Origin: Dinghuibacter silviterrae
GTDB taxonomy: Bacteria; Bacteroidota; Bacteroidia; Chitinophagales; Chitinophagaceae
Direction of reading: 5' to 3'
DNA length: 64,000 nucleotides
Assembly (NCBI RefSeq): GCF_004366355.1
Contig: NZ_SODV01000001.1
Coordinates: 1,860,001-1,924,000 of the forward strand
Part shown: positions 60,373 through 64,000 of the stretch, one piece after another
Layout of the letters: each line of letters opens with the position of its first letter
Position numbering within the stretch: position 1 is the first letter of the stretch
Notes under the pieces: model-generated
What the model saw: only the letters and a program-made list of their open reading frames with translations
Told to the model about the DNA's origin: nothing
Databases searched by the model: none
Position numbers and translations under genes: made by a program

Positions 60373-60558
60373 ATGAAAAAAATCGTGTTTGTGACACTGA
60401 TGTGTGCCGGTCTTGGCGCCTGCCAGACCGCCGGTGACAACGGGAACCAGGGCTCCGATACGACGGTCCCCCAAAAGACGGGCGTGGCCGCCGATTCGGC
60501 CCGGATTTCCTCCGATTCTATGATAAATGCCTCCCCTGATACGTTGAAAGCAAATTAG
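60373..60558 (+). CDS. Small lipoprotein
   Basis: A 61-residue protein with a type-II signal peptide: MKKIVFVTLMCAGLGAC with lipobox LGAC, so the mature protein begins at Cys17 and is anchored by lipid. The rest is low-complexity Ser/Asp/Thr/Asn-rich. I do not recognise a family. It starts 3 bases after der ends and is probably co-transcribed with it. Confidence 0.7.
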   Translation: MKKIVFVTLMCAGLGACQTAGDNGNQGSDTTVPQKTGVAADSARISSDSMINASPDTLKAN

Positions 60559-60561
60559 TGT

Positions 60562-60582
60562 TACCTTTGCTAACGACGTTAG
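60562..60582 (+). promoter_or_regulatory. Promoter with TetR operator ahead of the regulator gene
   Basis: TACCTTTG (60562-60569) is followed at once by CTAACGACGTTAG (60570-60582), an inverted repeat CTAAC-N3-GTTAG. The same operator pattern occurs ahead of the nitroreductase gene at 61264, so the regulator probably controls both. Confidence 0.75.
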
Positions 60583-60590
60583 ATTAAGTA

Positions 60591-61244
60591 ATGGGCATAG
60601 CAGAACGCAGATACCGCCAAAAAGAAGAGATCCGGGGTTTGATCCTGGAGACCGCCTGGAGACAGATCCAGGAGGAGGGGGTCAATGCGTTGTCCATCCG
60701 GAAGGTGGCGGACGCGATCGAATACAGCGTCCCCGTGATCTATACGCACTTCGAAAGCAAGGAAGCCCTGCTCATGGAGTTTATCCAGAGAGGGTACCGG
60801 CTGTTAAGGGAGCAAATGCAGGCGGCTCGTGACCGGCACCACTCCCCGGCGGAACAACTGGACGCCATGGCATTGGCCTATTGGGACTTTGCCGGGCAAA
60901 ATCACGAGCTGTACCGGTTGATGTTCGGGTTGGGAATACCCAACTGCACCATGGCCAGGCTCATTGACGATATTGGCACTTTTGGGGATATGGTCAAAGG
61001 GGTTATCCGGGAAGCGATCGAAACCGGTAAGCACCCGGGTGCGAGCGTGGACCTGAAATTCCAGTCTTATTGGTCGATCCTCCACGGAATCATTTTCATC
61101 CGGATGTTCAAGGTTCCCTGTGAGAAAGAACCCTGCGAAGGCGGGGCCGCGATGGCTGCCTTGGTAAAACCGGACATCGACCAGGGGTTGGCCATCCTAA
61201 AGGATACGGTTGCAGGGTTTATCTATGCATTGGTCGGAGGATAA
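60591..61244 (+). CDS. TetR/AcrR-family transcriptional regulator
   Basis: A 217-residue repressor-type protein. The N-terminal helix-turn-helix is recognisable in LSIRKVADAIEYSVPVIYTHFESKEALLMEF. The C-terminal ligand-binding half contains ELYRLMFGLGIPNC and helices typical of the family. The inducer is unknown. The operator CTAAC-N3-GTTAG in its own promoter and in that of the next gene indicates autoregulation and control of the nitroreductase. A gap of 45 bases separates the two. Confidence 0.9.
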   Translation: MGIAERRYRQKEEIRGLILETAWRQIQEEGVNALSIRKVADAIEYSVPVIYTHFESKEALLMEFIQRGYRLLREQMQAARDRHHSPAEQLDAMALAYWDFAGQNHELYRLMFGLGIPNCTMARLIDDIGTFGDMVKGVIREAIETGKHPGASVDLKFQSYWSILHGIIFIRMFKVPCEKEPCEGGAAMAALVKPDIDQGLAILKDTVAGFIYALVGG

Positions 61245-61263
61245 AATTTTTTTTCTTTAAATA

Positions 61264-61276
61264 CTAACATCGTTAG
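61264..61276 (+). promoter_or_regulatory. TetR operator ahead of the nitroreductase gene
   Basis: CTAACATCGTTAG, 13 bases before the ATG at 61290. It is the same pattern as the operator at 60570, with different central bases. Confidence 0.78.
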
Positions 61277-61289
61277 AAATTATAACACT

Positions 61290-61919
61290 ATGAGCTTAAT
61301 AGAAGCACTCCAATGGCGGTACGCCACCAAAAGAATGAATGGGCGCAAGGTAGAACAGCCCAAACTGGATAATATCCTGGAAGCCACCCGCCTGTCTGCA
61401 TCCTCGGTGGGGCTGCAACCCTACAATGTCATCGTGGTGGACAGCCCCGAACTCAAGGAGAAAATCAAACCCATCGCATTTAACCAGCCCCAAATCACGG
61501 AGGCTTCTCACTTACTGATTTTTGCCGCCTGGGACAAGGTCACCGGGGAACGTTTTGACGAATATATACAGGATGTGGCCGACCAGCGCGGGGTACCCGT
61601 CGAAAGCCTGGATGCCATGAAAAACTATAAGGAGAAGATCCTCGCCCGGCCGGAAGAAGAGAACCACAACTGGGCCGCCCGTCAGGCTTACTTAGCCTTC
61701 GGCACCGCCATCGCCGCCGCGGCCATGGAAAGGGTGGATGCCACCCCCATGGAAGGCTTTAACGGCCCCGCCCTGGATGAGCTGTTGGGTTTGAAGGAGA
61801 AAGGCTTGCGCAGCTATACGATCCTCACGCTGGGCTACCGCGACGAAGCGCAGGACTGGTTGGTAAACCAAAAGAAAGTACGGCGCCCGAAGGAAAAGTT
61901 TTTCCTGGAGATCGCGTAA
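61290..61919 (+). CDS. NfsB-like NAD(P)H-dependent nitroreductase
   Basis: A 209-residue flavoenzyme of the nitroreductase family, which reduces nitro groups and quinones with NAD(P)H and FMN. The start SLIEALQWRYATKRM (with the FMN-binding RYATKRM) and the RLSASSVGLQPYNVIVVD segment are typical, as is the late GLRSYTILTLGYRDEA. It follows a TetR-family regulator and carries its operator, so it is likely induced by a xenobiotic or redox-active compound. No further genes follow in this orientation. Confidence 0.9.
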   Translation: MSLIEALQWRYATKRMNGRKVEQPKLDNILEATRLSASSVGLQPYNVIVVDSPELKEKIKPIAFNQPQITEASHLLIFAAWDKVTGERFDEYIQDVADQRGVPVESLDAMKNYKEKILARPEEENHNWAARQAYLAFGTAIAAAAMERVDATPMEGFNGPALDELLGLKEKGLRSYTILTLGYRDEAQDWLVNQKKVRRPKEKFFLEIA

Positions 61920-61934
61920 GCGGGGGGCCGCGCC

Positions 61935-64000
61935 TTAACGCAACCTGGCCGCAAGGCCTTCAACCTGGAGCGCAAACGCCTCCAGGTTTTTTCTTTCCTG
62001 CGCGATAAAGCCGTTGTCCTCCAGCCGTCCGATTACGGCCTCCATTTCGTCGTCCGAAGCATAGACCATCCCCCGGAAGGGATTGGAATAGTCCTTTTCC
62101 CGGGAGGCGTAAATGCCCTCCACCATCCAGGTCTTCGTATCCACGGCTTCCCACAACAGGGAGATGACGCGGGACCGGTCGAGGTCCCGGAGCGATACCC
62201 CGAACACTTCGCTCCAGGCGGCCAGGGCATTGAGCAGCTTTGCCTGGGGGTAGGCTTCTCCGCAACGGCGGTAGAAGTCGTGGACGTCTTCCCAGGATTT
62301 GATCTCCCCCGTGCGCATTTGCCGGCGAAACGTATCCATGCTGTCCTGGTCGATGAGCTGCCCGCCCACATTATGCCAGCGCTGAAGGCGAGGGGCGGGG
62401 GATAGCAGGGCTTTTACATCGTCGAGGCCGGCGGTGGTATTACTCTGGAAAAAATGGATCAGTTGCAGGGCCGCGTGGTATTTGATCAGGTCCTTAAAAA
62501 TGGCGTAGGCCTGGGGTACTTTGGCCAGGACGGTTTTGCGGGGTGAATGTTCGAACCCTTCCCCCAGGATTTCGAGGGATTTCAGCTCCGGGCTGCCGCT
62601 TTCCAGCAGGCGTTTGCCGGTGGCCGTGGGGTCGCCTTTGCCGCCGGGGCCCAATTTTTCGCCGGCGCGGAGCCATGCCTTGCCGGTGCTCTCCTCCAGG
62701 ATGCGAAGGGCTTCGACCAGCTCGCCGATGGTATCGGGGGCAAGGTAGTCGTATTCCAGGTGCTGGATTTTCTCCGTGCGTTTGTCGCGGTCGGTATATT
62801 TCCAGCTGTTCCGGGCAAGGGCGTACATATTGTACAGGAACCAGTAGGCCGGCATGACGACCAACTGGTCCCTGGACACGTCGTTGGACACCAGGGCAAA
62901 GGGCAACGGGATACGCAGCTCCGCCGGGTAGTCTCCCTTGGACAGGATCACAAAGGAGGCAAATTGGGAATTGTGTTTGAGGCTGACGCAAAGGCCCGGC
63001 CAAAAGCCCCGGCCGGCCACGAGTTCCCCGTCCGGGCTCCGGGAGTTGTGGTTGGAGCCGATGGTGGCCCCGGCGGCCATATTGCTTTGGCCCATCACCA
63101 GGGCCGCGCAGAGAAACGAATTGTTGTGGTGTTGTTCGTGTGCGGGGAAAATCAGGGAATTCAGGACCTCGCAACACGAAATCGTGGCGTTGTTGCCGAG
63201 GTAAGAATTGATCAGGCGGGCGCCGTATTTGAGCTGGGAATGGGACGCCATGACAAAACGCACGGCCTTGACGCCATAGAAGATGCGGCAGCCATAGTCG
63301 ATGATCCCGTTGACAAGCTCGCAGCCTTCGCCGATCTGGGAAGGCGCGTCGGCCGACGAATTAATGGTCAGGTTCTTGAGCTTGTTGGCGCCCTTCAGAT
63401 AGGCGTCGCTGCCGATCCAGACGTCCTTGATCGTCTTACAGTTTTTGACCACGGTGCGGTGGCCGATCTTGCCATAGTAACCCCGCTGGCGGTCGAATTT
63501 TTTCTCCGTAAATGCTTTGAACCGTTCCTGGACCATATCGTCGTCGCGGTAACGGGACCATAGGTAGGCGTCACCGGGCAGCATCCCGTTAAACGGGATG
63601 ACGCTGCGGCCCCCGTTTTCGTTACAGATCTCCAGCCAGATACGGCGCTCTTCGGGTTCGCCGACCTTGACGATCCCGTTGCCGAACTTAGCGTAGTTGG
63701 TCGTGGCCAGTTCCTCGACATTGACGAGGAGGACGTCGTTGCCCACGATATAATGAGAGAGATAGTTCACGTTGTCGATGACGACGTTGTCTCCCAGGTC
63801 GCAACTGCAGATGGTGCTGTTGTACAGTCCCACGGGGCGGCGCAGGTTCTTGAACTCCAGGTACCAGGGTTCCAGCTTGCCGATGCGGATCAGCCCGTAG
63901 AACTTGCAGTTTTTGACGAGCTCGGGGTTGAAGGCATCGGAGACCAGGATCTTGTTCCAGTCGTCGGATTGATTCCGGTTACGCACCAGGACTTCTATCT
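61935..64000 (-). CDS. DUF4954 family protein (start beyond the window)
   Basis: A large protein of the DUF4954 family, known from Bacteroidota, with no established function. The visible part is about 688 residues. The reading frame is still open at the window end and continues upstream of the GTG at 63986 as IEVLV, so the true start is outside. The N-terminal half has left-handed-beta-helix-like hexapeptide repeats (ICSCDLGDNVVIDNVN, IGSDAYLKGANKLKNLTINSS) as in acyl- or nucleotidyl-sugar transferases; the C-terminal half is helical. A role in envelope or sugar metabolism is only a guess. It is convergent with the nitroreductase gene. Confidence 0.85.
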   Translation of the reverse strand, partial: IEVLVRNRNQSDDWNKILVSDAFNPELVKNCKFYGLIRIGKLEPWYLEFKNLRRPVGLYNSTICSCDLGDNVVIDNVNYLSHYIVGNDVLLVNVEELATTNYAKFGNGIVKVGEPEERRIWLEICNENGGRSVIPFNGMLPGDAYLWSRYRDDDMVQERFKAFTEKKFDRQRGYYGKIGHRTVVKNCKTIKDVWIGSDAYLKGANKLKNLTINSSADAPSQIGEGCELVNGIIDYGCRIFYGVKAVRFVMASHSQLKYGARLINSYLGNNATISCCEVLNSLIFPAHEQHHNNSFLCAALVMGQSNMAAGATIGSNHNSRSPDGELVAGRGFWPGLCVSLKHNSQFASFVILSKGDYPAELRIPLPFALVSNDVSRDQLVVMPAYWFLYNMYALARNSWKYTDRDKRTEKIQHLEYDYLAPDTIGELVEALRILEESTGKAWLRAGEKLGPGGKGDPTATGKRLLESGSPELKSLEILGEGFEHSPRKTVLAKVPQAYAIFKDLIKYHAALQLIHFFQSNTTAGLDDVKALLSPAPRLQRWHNVGGQLIDQDSMDTFRRQMRTGEIKSWEDVHDFYRRCGEAYPQAKLLNALAAWSEVFGVSLRDLDRSRVISLLWEAVDTKTWMVEGIYASREKDYSNPFRGMVYASDDEMEAVIGRLEDNGFIAQERKNLEAFALQVEGLAARLR

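Noticed and set aside
60373-61919. The small lipoprotein, TetR regulator and nitroreductase as a mobile island
   Set aside because: No integrase, repeats or base composition shift is seen, and the genes follow der without a gap.

Overview
This is a chromosomal window from a GC-rich member of the Bacteroidota, most likely the Chitinophagaceae (inferred from gene content, not from a search). Pointers are type IX secretion (T9SS) genes with a giant type-B secreted adhesin, the Bacteroidota -7 promoter box TAnnTTTG ahead of many genes, a 7TMR-DISM kinase, a PafA-type phosphatase, a serine-palmitoyltransferase-like enzyme and a DUF4954 protein. No phage, transposase, plasmid or CRISPR genes are visible.

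Layout. 1-3.1 kb: the start of pyrG (cut by the window edge) and an NTPase of the NACHT/STAND class. 3.4-14.4 kb: a T9SS block of a 2655-residue adhesin, a PorP/SprF-like protein and a PorE-like OmpA protein. 14.4-14.8 kb: an intergenic region with a terminator and a 38-bp-arm palindrome. 14.8-30.1 kb: translation genes, rpsL-rpsG, fusA, a small secreted WXXGXW protein, then rpsJ-rplC-rplD-rplW-rplB-rpsS-rplV-rpsC-rplP-rpmC-rpsQ-rplN-rplX-rplE-rpsN-rpsH-rplF-rplR-rpsE-rpmD-rplO-secY. 30.2-35.4 kb: map, a flavoprotein, rpsA, aroK and a DUF423 protein. 35.4-42.7 kb: an orphan sensor kinase, ftsK, lolA, an unknown secreted protein, ubiX and a thioredoxin-like protein. 42.7-50.6 kb: a gene-free stretch that may encode a small RNA, then a serine-palmitoyltransferase-like enzyme, a PafA-like phosphatase, signal peptidase I with a YpdA-like reductase, and an M16 protease. 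50.6-57.9 kb: a second 38-bp-arm palindrome, a six-PAS histidine kinase with its response regulator, a TonB-dependent receptor behind a TPP riboswitch, and a DUF2807 protein. 58-64 kb: initiator tRNA, era, der, a small lipoprotein, a TetR regulator with a nitroreductase and a shared operator, and a DUF4954 gene that runs off the window.

How the genes work together. Most of the window is housekeeping: ribosome and translocon synthesis, GTPases of ribosome assembly, lipoprotein transport, chromosome segregation. Accessory functions face the envelope: T9SS export and adhesion, thiamine-type uptake, phosphatase, proteases and sphingolipid-type lipid synthesis. The least explained signals are the two related long palindromes, a recurrent intergenic GTATTTATAC motif, two possible small RNA loci, the Arg/Gly tail on ribosomal protein S3, a signal peptidase whose catalytic lysine is replaced by histidine, and the NACHT protein. 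All coordinates come from reading the sequence; no database search was run.
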